From the NCBI GenBank assembly GCA_016648135.1, contig JADDOH010002586.1:173040-237039 (forward strand): a stretch of 64,000 nt of DNA, in the 5' to 3' direction. Below, piece after piece: positions 1-9,780 of the stretch. The stretch comes from Agrypnia vestita (Eukaryota; Arthropoda; Insecta; Trichoptera; Phryganeidae). Numbering within the stretch: position 1 is the stretch's first letter; every line of letters starts with the position of its first letter. The position numbers and the translations under genes are program-made. The notes beneath the pieces were generated by a model that saw only the letters and a program-made list of their open reading frames with translations, did no database searches and was not told the origin of the DNA.

Positions 1-1095
1 TAAAAAAAAATATGTGATATAAAATTGGTTTTTTTTTCTAAATATCTTATATTATATAATATTTAAATATCTGTATCGGGTTAAATTCGGTGTGTTATAT
101 TCGGGCTAATGCGGTACATATTATTTAAAATGCGTAAGTATATTCCTGCGAAATGCTAAACATTCACATTAACTCGACTTTTAGGACCACAAGGATGGAT
201 AAAAGAGTGTTTTAAAGGGTTTCAGAACGTCTCATGGGCGAACAATCCTCAGCAATGAGAAAGACGATGAGAGAAAAAGAAAACAGCGAAAATGACGAAT
301 GAAAATGAAAGAAATGGCTTAGATGAAAACTGAGACAAATAAAGTGAAAGGCAAAGTAACCCCCCATTCTATGATTAACAAGATTGTTATAATTGGTGAT
401 TGTTATCATATCTAAATGTGGAGGCCATCTATATTATATCAATGTTTTCTATGTTTCTTTGTTATGCTGTTGGTCTACCATGAATAATAAATAAATTAAT
501 AAAATAAAATATTTCGCATCTAGACCGCAAGACTTATCATTAAAAAAAAAACATTATTGAGTTATGAATGATATATTTTTGTAGATCGTTGGTTCTACTA
601 TGTACCAAAAATCATCTTTGTGTTACTTTCCATTATTATTTTACATTACAGAGTGATCTAAATTGAGTGTAAGAATATATATTATGAAATGTGATTCTTT
701 TATATAAAATATTTTATAAAAATATTTTGTGATATTTATATGCATAAGTATATCTTTTATAGCTTACAGTACTATTTGCATTCTACAACAATTAAAAATT
801 TTAAGCCCCGTTATCTAAGAATGCATATTTTAGAATGTTCTGATACGATCTGTCAAATTACAATATTTCGATCATAGCAATCCTCCTAACCGACTTATTT
901 CAGAGAGTTATGAACAGACAGATTCGAAATTAGGATAGTTGATTCATTTTACATCTTTGATCATATACATCACATCGAAATTAACGAAGTGTATAATATT
1001 ATATAATGGTGGTCAAAACATGATATTATGATAGCACTTACCAACGAGATAAGACCCGATGGCTACTTACTAGAAAAGATTTTATTTTATTTTTT
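1..1095. other. AT-rich stretch without a recognisable gene
   Basis: I see no coding relic here. Positions about 470-510 read like the A-rich end of a retroelement (repeated AATAAATAAAT-type units), but nothing upstream confirms it. The rest is low-complexity AT-rich sequence. Confidence 0.5.
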
Positions 1096-1504
1096 ACTCC
1101 CTTTATAGTAAACTCGTGGCGTCTGCTTGCTTGACGAAAAAACTTTGGATTGATTTTTAAGCCTTTTCCCATGATCCGATCGAGCTGAAACTTTGCAAGC
1201 ATCCTGGTGACGATCAAGAATATCTATCAAATTTTCGTTAAAAAAAAAAATTTGGGATTTTTCAAATTTTTAATGGTTTTTTCATACAACTTACCAAGTT
1301 GTATGAAAATATTTCAACGCGTCTGGTAGACATGGAACCTGATTATAGTATAATTTTGGATTTTTGGAAATTTTTTATTACTCCCTTTCGTAGCGTCGCT
1401 CGACCGAAGTCCAACGCGTAGGTTAAGCGCCAAACCAGTTTCCACTAGTAAATGAGAAAGGGAGTATAATAAAAACTTGGTTTTTATGGGTTAATTTTTT
1501 ATCC
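1096..1504 (-). repeat. ACTCCC repeat family, copy 1
   Basis: This block matches 28484-29001 and 49434-50166. It opens with ACTCCCTTT at 1096 and closes with AAAGGGAGT at 1457-1465, followed by a shared hairpin-prone tail to about 1504. An 86-bp module (1380-1465), itself bounded by ACTCCCTTTC and GAAAGGGAGT-type ends, recurs at the same length at 49786-49871. A 10-bp perfect hairpin with a 3-nt loop lies at 1283-1305. There is no coding capacity. It looks like a non-autonomous DNA element, but the superfamily is unknown. Confidence 0.7.
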
Positions 1505-2209
1505 TTCTGCATATTATTTATAACTTTTAATTAGGAAACACCCACTCTTGTAATATACATATTGTGTTAAACATTTGTATTATAATATTTATTAAATCTT
1601 TGAACCACATCCAGATTTTTTTTTAAATGAACCTCCTTCTCTAATATTCGATTTTTACACTTTTTTTAGTATTCCGATGTTTTAATCAATATAAGATTAA
1701 ACGTCGTGTCTTATATAAAAAAAAATAAACACATTTCGATCGTAAATAAGAGCACTACGTGATCTTCTATTCAAATGTTTTATTATTTTAGAAAAGTCAT
1801 ATAAAAATCATAAATTAATCGTATTACAAAAATAATAAAGATTCATATTTCGGAAAACGTTACATTTTCAATTTTCAATGCACGCACCACGTTCATGCTC
1901 AAAATAACTATCGCCTGGCGAGCAAGGGGGCGGGTGGACGGCTCTGGGGCTGGCGGCCCGCCCTCCCCCGCAGCACACGAGCCATGTACTTTAGGGGTTC
2001 GGGGGTGCAATACAACAAATCAATACGCGGGCGCGGCGCAGTGACCGCTTGTCCCGCTCTCCCCTCGTATTTCCAACACAGCCTTAGAACGGTGACCAAA
2101 CTTCAACAGCCTTAAAGTAAACAGAGCTTCCAAAAATGTTTTCAAACTTGCATTAAAAGTATGCATTTCAATATTCCCGATAGTCAAAGTTCAATTCCTA
2201 TTTCTATAC
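1505..2209. other. AT-rich stretch with a GC-rich island
   Basis: Mostly AT-rich and featureless, except for a sharply bounded G/C-rich block at about 1908-2085 with long C runs on the plus strand. A 63-codon open frame runs through the island on the minus strand, but its composition is what GC-rich DNA gives by chance and I do not call it a gene. Confidence 0.5.
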
Positions 2210-2256
2210 CTTGTGTGACCCTAAAAATTGCGAAGCAAATTTTAGGGTCACACAAG
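2210..2256. repeat. Fold-back hairpin at the edge of an RT relic
   Basis: Two arms of about 22 bp, starting CTTGTGTGACCCTAAAA and ending in its complement, are separated by only a few bases (loop around GAA). The hairpin lies exactly where the RT relic begins, so it may be a product of 5'-truncated insertion. Confidence 0.85.
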
Positions 2257-2640
2257 CAAAAAAAAAAGAAAAAGCAAAAGCAAAACTAGCAATTGATGAA
2301 ATACAAGACGAAGACACAAAATTACAAAAAATACATGAAAAACATCAACACAACACTAGAATGGCTCAAAACTATCACCTAACACACGCCAAAACAAAAA
2401 CAGGACAATCCCGACTAATTTGCAACGGATTAAAACTATACAATGACCTGCCACAACAGACCAAACAACTGACCACTGACAAATTCAAAACAGATGTGAC
2501 AAAAATGTTAAAACTCGGCCAACTATAAAAAAATGACTTTGTATCTAAATCATATTATTATCATTTCTTACATTCAATCATGTAAAAATGTTATCTATAA
2601 ACCTTTTAGGTTTCCATTATATTTTAAATAAAAAAAATTA
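2211..2640 (+). pseudogene. Non-LTR retrotransposon ORF2 C-terminal relic (Jockey/CR1-like)
   Basis: A 105-codon frame (2211-2528) carries the C-terminal tail typical of Jockey/CR1-type ORF2 proteins: a basic, alanine/lysine-rich stretch, then GLKLYNDLP and a closing FK-rich helix (residues about 75-102). The endonuclease and the RT palm are absent, so this is a 5'-truncated fragment. It stops at 2526-2528 and is followed by an A-rich 3' region to about 2640 that may be the old poly(A) tail. A second unrelated copy of the same tail type (GIKYFNNLP on the minus strand) lies at 57680-57915. The assignment is by motif only; the exact clade is uncertain. Confidence 0.6.
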
Positions 2641-2655
2641 AAATAAAAATGCTTA

Positions 2656-2674
2656 TAATATATATATATATATA
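2656..2674. repeat. (TA)n microsatellite, target of mariner
   Basis: Short TA tract ending in the TA dinucleotide (2673-2674) that abuts the left mariner end. The tract resumes at 3788 on the other side of the element. Confidence 0.9.
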
Positions 2675-3787
2675 TTAGGTCCTTACATATGAAATTGGCG
2701 TTTAGTATGGGAGGAACATAAAGCCGATTTTTTTTTATTATAATATATTTATTTAATCAAAGTATGTACCATTGCTATCTATGCACTTTTGCCATCTCAT
2801 AGGTAGTTCATCGATCCCTTTACTAAAAAAACCATTCGGACGGGAATCAATAAAATCTTTGAAGGCGGTTTGGACTGCCCCATCGGAGTTGAATTTTTTC
2901 CTTTGCAAGAAGTTATCCAAATTTCGAAAAAAATGGTAATCTGTTGGGGCAAGGTCCGGAGAGTACGGTGGATGTCTTAGACATTCCAATTGAAGCTCCT
3001 CTAATTTGGTAGCCGTCTGTTGTGCAGTGTGTGGTCTAGCGTTATCATGAAGCAGCAGTGGCCTAGAGCGATTAACCAGCCTCGGTTGTTTAGCAGCTAG
3101 CTTTTCCATCATGGTTTGCAGTTGCTGACAATAGACATCTGCCGTAATCGTCTGGCCAGATTTAAGAAAGCTGTAGTGAACGACACCAGCACTAGTCCAC
3201 CAAACGCTCACAAGTAACTCGCGTTTGTTGATTTGCTTCACTCAATTCGTGAGGTACCCACCTTTCAAGCTTTTTCACCTTACCAATTTGCTTCAAGTGG
3301 ATTAAAACAGTTTTATCACTAACACCGCAGCCTGCAGCTAACTCGGATGTGGTTTGCGATGGATCCGCTTCCACAATAGCCTTCAATTCTTCATTATCAA
3401 CTTTGGTCTCCGGCCGTCCACGGGGCTTGTTCTGCAGGTCGAAATTTCCAGAACGAAAACGTTGGAACCAAAAACGCACTGTGTTTTCTTTTGCGGCACC
3501 GTCGCCATACACATCATTAATCCTTCGAGCCGTTTCTGCAGCACTGGTGCCACGGTGGAACTCGTACTCGTAAATAACGCGATATTTCAAGTTTTTCATT
3601 TTGTAAACTGAGTGACGCAAAGAAAAAAACAATTGAGGAAAAAACAAATGAATTATAATTTTCAAAACACAAATACATGAGTAAATAGCTGTATAAATTT
3701 GGATTTGGAATTCCTAACCAAAGAGAAGATATTTGAGATCAAATTTGCCAGTACGGCAAAACGCCAATTTCATATGTAAGGACCTAA
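2675..3787 (-). mobile_element. mariner (Tc1/mariner superfamily) element, internally deleted
   Basis: The element is 1113 bp. Perfect 29-bp terminal inverted repeats start TTAGGTCCTTACATATGAAA (2675-2703 and 3759-3787), and both ends abut TA, the standard target duplication of the superfamily. The transposase is on the minus strand. The coding motifs (WVPHEL, HDNARPH, YSPDLAP) and the TTAGGT start resemble the cecropia/Hsmar1-type mariners. It sits inside a (TA)n tract that continues on both sides. Intact relatives are about 1.3 kb, so close to 190 bp is missing. With perfect ends it could in principle be moved by a transposase supplied from another copy; that is inference. Confidence 0.93.
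2753..3599 (-). pseudogene. mariner transposase, internal deletion and frameshift
   Basis: Translation from the likely start at 3599 (first methionine of the family-like N-terminus) gives helix-turn-helix DNA-binding domains and the GRP linker, then WVPHEL, and runs into a stop after about 135 residues. The second half, in another frame (2753-3241), resumes at the LLVSVWW strand and continues through HDNARPH and YSPDLAPTDY to the usual end KCID-GTYFD. The second and third catalytic aspartates are present and 34 residues apart, as in DD34D transposases. About 63 residues that normally link the halves are gone, including the first catalytic aspartate (the CDEKW region). The junction is near 3215-3232, where short microhomology is visible. 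The protein cannot be catalytic. Confidence 0.92.
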
Positions 3788-3836
3788 TATATATATATAT
3801 ATATATATATATCTATATATATATATATATATATAT
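3788..3836. repeat. (TA)n microsatellite right of mariner
   Basis: TA tract with a single C interruption, continuing the tract left of the mariner. The mariner inserted within it, or the tract expanded on both flanks afterwards. Confidence 0.9.
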
Positions 3837-4326
3837 AAACTTAAAGGAAATGTATACCAGACTATTATTAGATCCGCGATAATGTATGATTCTAAATGCT
3901 GGACTATGTACGAGTACAACTCCTACTCTAGGCAACTTGAAACAACAGAAATGTGAGTGCTTAGATGGTCGGCAGGAGTAACACTAAAATAGAAGATTAA
4001 AAGTTCATTCATGCATTCATGGCAGCCTGGGTGTCACGGACATAAAACAGTGAGCTGGAAAAACAACAGCTGAGATGATACAGGCAGGTAAGAAGAGACC
4101 ACCAGATCACACGGTTAAGCGGGCAATGTCTATAGAGCTTCATCGACAGTCATCCAGAGAAAGACCAAAGGACTCCTGGATGACTCAATGCTCCAAGATC
4201 CTGCAGAAATGGCCTAGATGAAAGCCACACCCAAAACCAAAGAAAACACAGCTTTAGAACGAGAAAAACCGCCCCAATAGCCTACCTAGGCAATTAGTTG
4301 GGACAGTGGAAGGAAGAAGAAGAAGA
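3837..4326 (+). pseudogene. RTE-like RT C-terminal relic with (GAA)n tail
   Basis: Reading from 3837, the translation gives a start like LKGNVYQTIIR, then IMYDSKCW and RQLETTEM, followed by stops. It picks up again as RERPKDSWMTQ near 4160-4200. This order (RPAxxYGxECW, then EMxxLRW, then GRPKxxW) is the C-terminal end of RTE/BovB-like ORF proteins. The 3' end is a conserved non-coding piece finishing in repeated GAA (4309-4326). Matching 3' pieces lie on the minus strand at 44614-44722 and 59616-59915. At least two stops and a shift make it a dead fragment. Confidence 0.75.
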
Positions 4327-4476
4327 TTCCTACTCCTATTCTTTTGATCTATGTTAAAGGTGTGTTCTATTCTTAAAAGAATCAAAAATAATATGAATCA
4401 AAATAACCGTAATACCATTGTAATTCAATGAATAAAGGTCTTAACCAATTTATTACAGAAAATCTTATCAAAAATA

Positions 4477-4650
4477 CAGCGGCTCTCTTAGTCCAGTGGG
4501 CAAGACACTAGCGTCTCTACCAGGGATTCCGGAATCGATTCCCGATAAGGTCACAACACATCTATGAGATTTTATGAAGGACGGGTGTGTGTTGTGTTTA
4601 GCTACAATAATTAAGCCTCATGGCCTGTTCTTAACTCATTTTGAAACCTA
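4477..4650 (+). mobile_element. tRNA-derived SINE, family S1
   Basis: The head has an A-box-like segment (TAGTCCAGTGGGC) and a B-box-like segment (GGAATCGATTCCC) spaced as in tRNA genes, ending in GGTCACA. The body (AGCTACAATAATTAAGCCTC, then GGCCTGTTC) is shared with the minus-strand copy at 36490-36641, and the head with 41103-41235. RNA polymerase III would have used the internal boxes. Confidence 0.7.
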
Positions 4651-5099
4651 TTTTGCTTAAATATATTAAGTTTATGAATCTACTTGATAATTATATATGA
4701 ATCTATTTGATGATTGGGTAGATATCGAATGTAACTCAATCGTACAATGTAAAGGTTGAATACTTATTTTTTTAAGTGGATTAAGTCGAAAATCATGTTT
4801 ATATTATATCTTATATATGGCTGCAATATTTTTTATAGCAGCAGAATTGTTACTAATAATGTATTTAAATGAAAAACACTTTAAGAAAGTGAAAACGTGT
4901 TATGATATGTGGTATTTACGAAGGGGTAGATAGAGAAAATAATGTATTAAAAGTACAAAGAAGGTATTAGAGTACTTTTTTAGTTTGTATGAGATTTAAA
5001 AAGAAAGTACATTTAGTACGTCTTATCGTTTATTTGACGACATGGTAAATTATGCATTAGTAAGATATTGCGAAAAAAAGTTCATTTTATCTGTGTTGA
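4651..5099. other. AT-rich stretch, nothing recognised
   Basis: No coding relic, repeat match or structured signal found. Confidence 0.4.
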
Positions 5100-5340
5100 G
5101 CATACTAGCAAACTAAAGATTTAATATAATTATAAAAAATAAGCTAAGTCGACAGAGAATCAAACAAGTTTTATGATTGTATCGCTTTTGTTTTAAGCTT
5201 CTAATCAATTGTCCGTCCTGACGAAGATACAGTTGTATCGAAACCGGTGGAAGTAAAGTTGCTCCAAGTGATTAATTATTTAGATTGATTAAGAAATTGA
5301 CATGTCTGACAGAATAAAGAAATATTATTCATCAATTTTT
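5100..5340 (+). mobile_element. Penelope-like 3' tail with hammerhead-like core
   Basis: No coding part remains. At 5218-5243 lies CTGACGA, one unpaired A, a 5-bp hairpin (GATAC/GTATC, loop AGTT), then GAAA and CCGG. The same layout follows the Penelope-like frames at 57177 and 61938. The retroelement assignment rests on that resemblance; the boundaries are approximate. Confidence 0.5.
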
Positions 5341-6683
5341 TATTAATACTAAACACTAAATACTTTTTTAGATTTTATTTGGCAAAGAAGTTTCGTTTCA
5401 TTTGTGCGTCAACACTACAGTAGAGTTTTATTCTAATCTATATTTATATTGTATAATGTATAATGTATTAATGTTTTACTGTAAAATGTAACTGTACTAA
5501 TCACCTTGTCCTAAATGATTATCCATTAGGGTCATTCTGACCCGTCGATAGTCTTTAAATTTAAAAAAAAAAATATTAAAAAAAACAGATAGGTATATGA
5601 TTCCTTTGTATTTCTCGATGTACCATGTGTCATGTGTCCCATGTTTGCATGCAAGAATACACCGCCTACTGTTCTGCTACGACGCTACGAGGTTGCTACG
5701 CCGGTGCTACACACACGGAGGCTGACCGTAGGAGCCAATCTACGATGGCTCCGACCCTTCTGGGCATGCGTATTTTACAGTCCCTATAACCCAAAACGGG
5801 GGTACATTACAATATTTAGGGGCTGCTCGTACATATATATATATACAGATATTTTCTATGGTGCCTTAAAGGTGTATGTATCATGCACACACACAATGAT
5901 GGTTCATAAGTAATTGAAAGGACTTTTCCTTAAAAAAAATTTGAAAAAAAGTTTTATCAAAGATATTCCAAATTTAATACTCAAATAAAAGATTTATCTT
6001 GTTGACACCTACTTTATTACTTTCATTAAGGTTTTTGTGGTTTATTGTAACATAAAGATGAAGCCTATTTTCAAATAAAATAATTGGTGTATCATTTACG
6101 AAAAATTACATAATATTTCTTAAATTTTTCCAAATATTAAAGTGTTAACATGGTGAAAGTTCGAGTTCCTATCTTAGTGGTAACCAAATATTTTTTCGAA
6201 TTAGGCAGTTTTTCTTTACATATTTCTAATTGATTCATTTAATTTGTATCAAATAATAACCCTTCTCACATACTATCACTCCTTTTTTTTATAATAAGAT
6301 TTCTGCTATCTATTTAGTAACTTCAGTTATAATTCTAAAATAATAAAAACAGTGGATCTTTTTTTCATGGATTTCCTTAATATTTTGGTGGCGATTAAAA
6401 CAAAACTTGTAGAATGTAACGTAATGAAGAGAAATTTCATTTACACAAATAATTGAAATACAGAAAACTTTTAATGGACTTCGGATTTAACAGACAAAAT
6501 TTTCTGTGTCTGAATAATATCTGAAAATAAACATCCTGTTATGCTTTTAATCAATTCTTGCTTATAACTAAATGAACATGTTATTTCTTGGTGTTGATTC
6601 ACTAACATTGTTAACAAATCTTAGCCATCATGGGGTCGTACATATTATAAAAAGTACTGATGTAATTTTGTCCACATTAATAG
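5341..6683. other. Unique stretch, no gene recognised
   Basis: Mostly AT-rich. At 5535-5549 GGGTCATTCTGACCC forms a tight hairpin. At about 5632-5800 the sequence is less AT-rich and has a 93-codon open frame without any recognisable motif; I do not call it a gene. Confidence 0.4.
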
Positions 6684-7206
6684 TGTTACGTTAGGGAGAA
6701 ATGAATGAAAGTATTGGAAATTAACTGTCGATTTATTATTGATCAATTAACTATTCAATGTACAAAATAACATAAAACGAATTAAAATTTCATTCTTTTA
6801 ATAACAGTATTTCGTAGTATATCACTCGTAAATGAATACTTTATTACCACTGTGAAACATGTATTTAACATTCATTAACTAGAACATTCCCTCCAATTCT
6901 CACTCGTAGTATTTATCTCATTTATTCTCAATGCCAATAAGGTACTTCGCTCGATTATTCGCTCAAGTTATCGCTTCACAATTCACGACTGGCTACACTG
7001 GGCGTCTAGTGTTTAAGAGAAGGTTCTCGTTATTTGGTAACGTTACGATGGTACCAGGCATTTCTAAATGTTCTTAAACGTTTCCCGAAGTTTGTAGATC
7101 ACCCTAGATTGTTACAGGCTGTTCTCGATCCTTCGATATTGTTATGAAATATTAAAAGGAATTTTGACAGTGCGTAAATTATTTTTAACATCTCGATACC
7201 GATACA
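6684..7206 (-). mobile_element. Solo LTR, TGTMACG family, copy 1
   Basis: On the minus strand the unit begins TGTATCGG (7206) and ends CGTAACA (6684). It aligns with 17178-17684, 29646-30266, 32751-33525, 59960-60503 and 62611-63234. Shared segments include a CACTATCGAAG-type 5' part, a central TATAAATA-type box in the better copies, and repeats of GCGAATAAT/GCGATAAAT. No gag, pol or second LTR lies nearby, so it is a solo LTR. This copy is much mutated and no clean target duplication remains (ATAG against ATAT). Confidence 0.7.
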
Positions 7207-7589
7207 ATATGTATTTATTACATATCGCCTAGTCTACTACGTATATTTTGAGTATTTATCTAAGCAATTCAGAAAAAAAATCATGAAATTTGATTTAATT
7301 AAACAAACGCACCTTAAATGTAAAAACATGTAAAGTAATTATTTTATTAACGTATGCATTCGGAAAATGAAGGCTTCCTAGGCTAGCACACAGATACGAG
7401 CAACTTGATGTTTTTGCCACCAACTTTATAATGTTCAAACATATTTCAAAAGGTGTGTTGAATTTATTATTAGTATTCATCAGATTGGACTTGAAGTGGA
7501 TTGTATTTTAATTGTTGATGGGGTTGATCACTAACTGTTATGTAAATTTTTATTATATTATGCTTTTATAAGCTTGTGCTATTGCTGAG
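7207..7589. other. AT-rich stretch, nothing recognised
   Basis: A 61-codon minus-strand open frame (7295-7480) has no motif. I see no gene. Confidence 0.4.
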
Positions 7590-7911
7590 TACTTGCTTTC
7601 TACTTTATATTATTTTATGTTATTTTTGTATTCTTTATTACATTATGCTTTCTTCTTCTATTCTGCTATTGCTATATACTTACTTTCTACTTCTATTATA
7701 AATTATCTTTTTGTGCTACTGCTATTTATTTGCTTTCTAATATGTATAATTATATTTTCTTATTTGTATTTCTTGGACATTCATTATGTAAGAATTTCCA
7801 GTCATTTAGTTTGAAGTATTCATTCATTTAATGTACACTTGTAAAATGTACATTTTACCTTATTTTTGTAAAAGCCTTGAACGGCGTTAATCAATAAATA
7901 AATAAAATGAA
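7590..7911 (+). mobile_element. Probable non-LTR retroelement 3' UTR and tail
   Basis: A T-rich stretch is followed by AAAAGCCTTGAACGGCGTTA and a tail of AATAAATAAATAAAATG (about 7890-7911), the usual look of a Jockey-type 3' end. No coding part is preserved, so the family cannot be set. Confidence 0.4.
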
Positions 7912-8378
7912 AAATAAATTTTATAACGAACTTTCGGCACCCCCGCCATAATTAGCCCATTATCTTGAGGTTTTAATATACACTTGGATTCATGTAATGA
8001 TTATCAGAAATAATCATTAACCTATACGAAATTAATTTTTAGATATTAGAATGAAAAGGGGATTTAATAAACAAATATTTAATTTAAATACCTTAATTAT
8101 CTTCATGTGGATCTCTCCTTTCCTCCTCCACTTTTTTGTATGTTTTAATTTTGTGGTAATATTTTTTTCTTATTGATGAAATTAAATTAATATATCGTCT
8201 ACATTGTGTTCGACTGATCAATTAAACTATTAGAATTTGTGTTGAATGTATCAAAATCAATATTTTTCTTTGAAATCAGAGACATACATAGATGTGGTAT
8301 TGCTATATAGACAAAATATGGATGCAAAAATAACCAGGAAGACACGTGTTAAAACAAAGCATTCTGTGCATCTTCTGT
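7912..8378. other. AT-rich stretch, nothing recognised
   Basis: No gene or repeat identified. Confidence 0.4.
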
Positions 8379-8580
8379 GACACCATAGAAAAGAATATTT
8401 AGATGACATCATGGAAAAGAATATTTAGATGACATCATAGAAAAGAATATTTAGATGACATCATAGAAAAGAATATTTAGATGACATCATGGAAAAGAAT
8501 ATTTAGATGACATCATAGAAAAGAATATTTAGATGACATCATAGAAAAGAATATTTAGATGACATCATAGAAAAGAATAT
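8379..8580. repeat. 26-bp minisatellite, about 7.8 units
   Basis: Units start at 8379, 8405, 8431, 8457, 8483, 8509, 8535 and 8561 with an exact 26-bp period (GACATCATAGAAAAGAATAT plus TTAGAT). Variation is nearly limited to one A/G site within the unit; the first unit is more diverged. There are no unique spacers, so it is not a CRISPR array. Confidence 0.97.
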
Positions 8581-8984
8581 GCTGTGTATTATTATATGCT
8601 ATCTATTTAATGAATAATTTAATCAGTATGTGTCTAATCAGTTTTAATTTGTTTAATAAAACACGATGGTAACCATATTCCTTATAAAATGTAAGATACG
8701 TGTAAGGTGCATATATAATATTATTATTCTTAAAAGAATGTACATAATATTCACTTATATAAATGAACAATATTCATCAATTTTTAATCTATATAAAATT
8801 TTCACAACCATCCATTTAAACTTAGACCTCTTATTTTTTATCTCCTCTATCATTTCATTAAAATTCTTCATTGCATAGTACATCTTAGCTTTTTGAGATT
8901 CGGACGTGTTCCTGAATGTTTATTTACAAGTATTTAATTTTGAGAGGTTTGTACTATGCTTCTATTTTTACGGCATCATGACTG
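8581..8984. other. AT-rich stretch, nothing recognised
   Basis: A 70-codon open frame (8666-8878) is low-complexity and hydrophobic, as expected from AT-rich sequence. Confidence 0.4.
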
Positions 8985-9200
8985 TGGAAGAAAAATTAAA
9001 CATTTGAAATTTATCAATGTTTATTAATTAACTAATATCACTGACCACGAATTTAACCGAAGCACCGTTCTTCAATTTTTACCAATTTTGCAATTCTCAC
9101 TAATGGTCACTCCTGAATATTTAATTTTCTATTTCGCTTTGGTCTTGTCTGTTGCTTGTTTATGGTCAGTCACGCGGGTTCACAATTCGAATCACATCGC
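8985..9200 (-). mobile_element. Partial LTR-like fragment, TGTMACG family
   Basis: The segment around ATTAATTAACTAATATCACT and CACGAATTTAACC matches the 3' part of the solo LTRs (compare 32770-32830). Only a fragment is recognisable. Confidence 0.4.
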
Positions 9201-9216
9201 GTTCTATCTCAACAAC

Positions 9217-9480
9217 ACTCAACCCGTCAAAAATGAGGGAACATTGCTCCGCTAAGGTCTTTGCTAAGTCCTCGTATATATTTATAGCATATTTTGGCGG
9301 TCCAAGGAGAGGCGGCCGTAGTAACATGCGTTGACTGGCAGGTTCAGGTTTGCTGGCCCGGGGTTCAAGCCTCATGTCCGGCAGTTAAATTTCATTTTTT
9401 AGCCTTAAATTCGAGCGAAATTAAGCACGTTACAAGAAGTTACGAGGACATACAGACAGACAGACGGACCACTATTATGT
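9217..9480. repeat. Interspersed repeat with B-box-like segment and GACAGACA tract
   Basis: Shares AACCCGTCAAAAATGA with the Helitron-like end at 41931-41946, and GGTTCAAGCC plus the GAAATTA...GTTACA...GACAGACAGACGG series with 30905-31085 and 42022-42090. In this copy the terminal hairpin is decayed and the CTAG end is lost. Probably a non-autonomous Helitron-like element. Confidence 0.55.
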
Positions 9481-9574
9481 TTGGTGTCGTTTCACGTTAC
9501 TTCGAAAATCATCGACTGACCTCCACATTTCTACAGATTTTCGATTCGTTGTAAAACTGTCGCCTCGTCGCGCC

Positions 9575-9780
9575 GCTAGCGTCAGGGGCGTAGCGAAGAT
9601 GACCGCTTTAGCATTAAAACAATTCCGAACTGTGTGGCGAAATTGCAGGGCCGATATGGGAGTTATTTCTCATAAAATGGGCCCTAAGTACATGGTGGTT
9701 CAGCGTTATAAAACGTGTAGATTGCTGTATAATCTTCGATCACGTAGAATGGCTTCAGCTTCTACTAATTGACGGTATTG
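9575..9780. repeat. Interspersed repeat, pair with 14265-14460
   Basis: Read on the minus strand, both copies carry in the same order a CATGTAC/CATACC segment, a TTTTATG segment, TCCATATC/CCCATATC, ATTCGCC/TTTCGCC and TTTTAATGCTAAAGCG/TTTTATGCTAAAGCG. The reading frame is not kept between them, so it is annotated as a non-coding repeat. Confidence 0.6.

Noticed and set aside
1908..2099. 63-codon minus-strand frame
   Set aside because: Pure composition effect of a GC-rich island.
3349..3611. Plus-strand frames of 74 and 85 codons
   Set aside because: Antisense shadows of the mariner transposase.
8379..8580. CRISPR-like array
   Set aside because: Units are contiguous with no spacers; it is a minisatellite.
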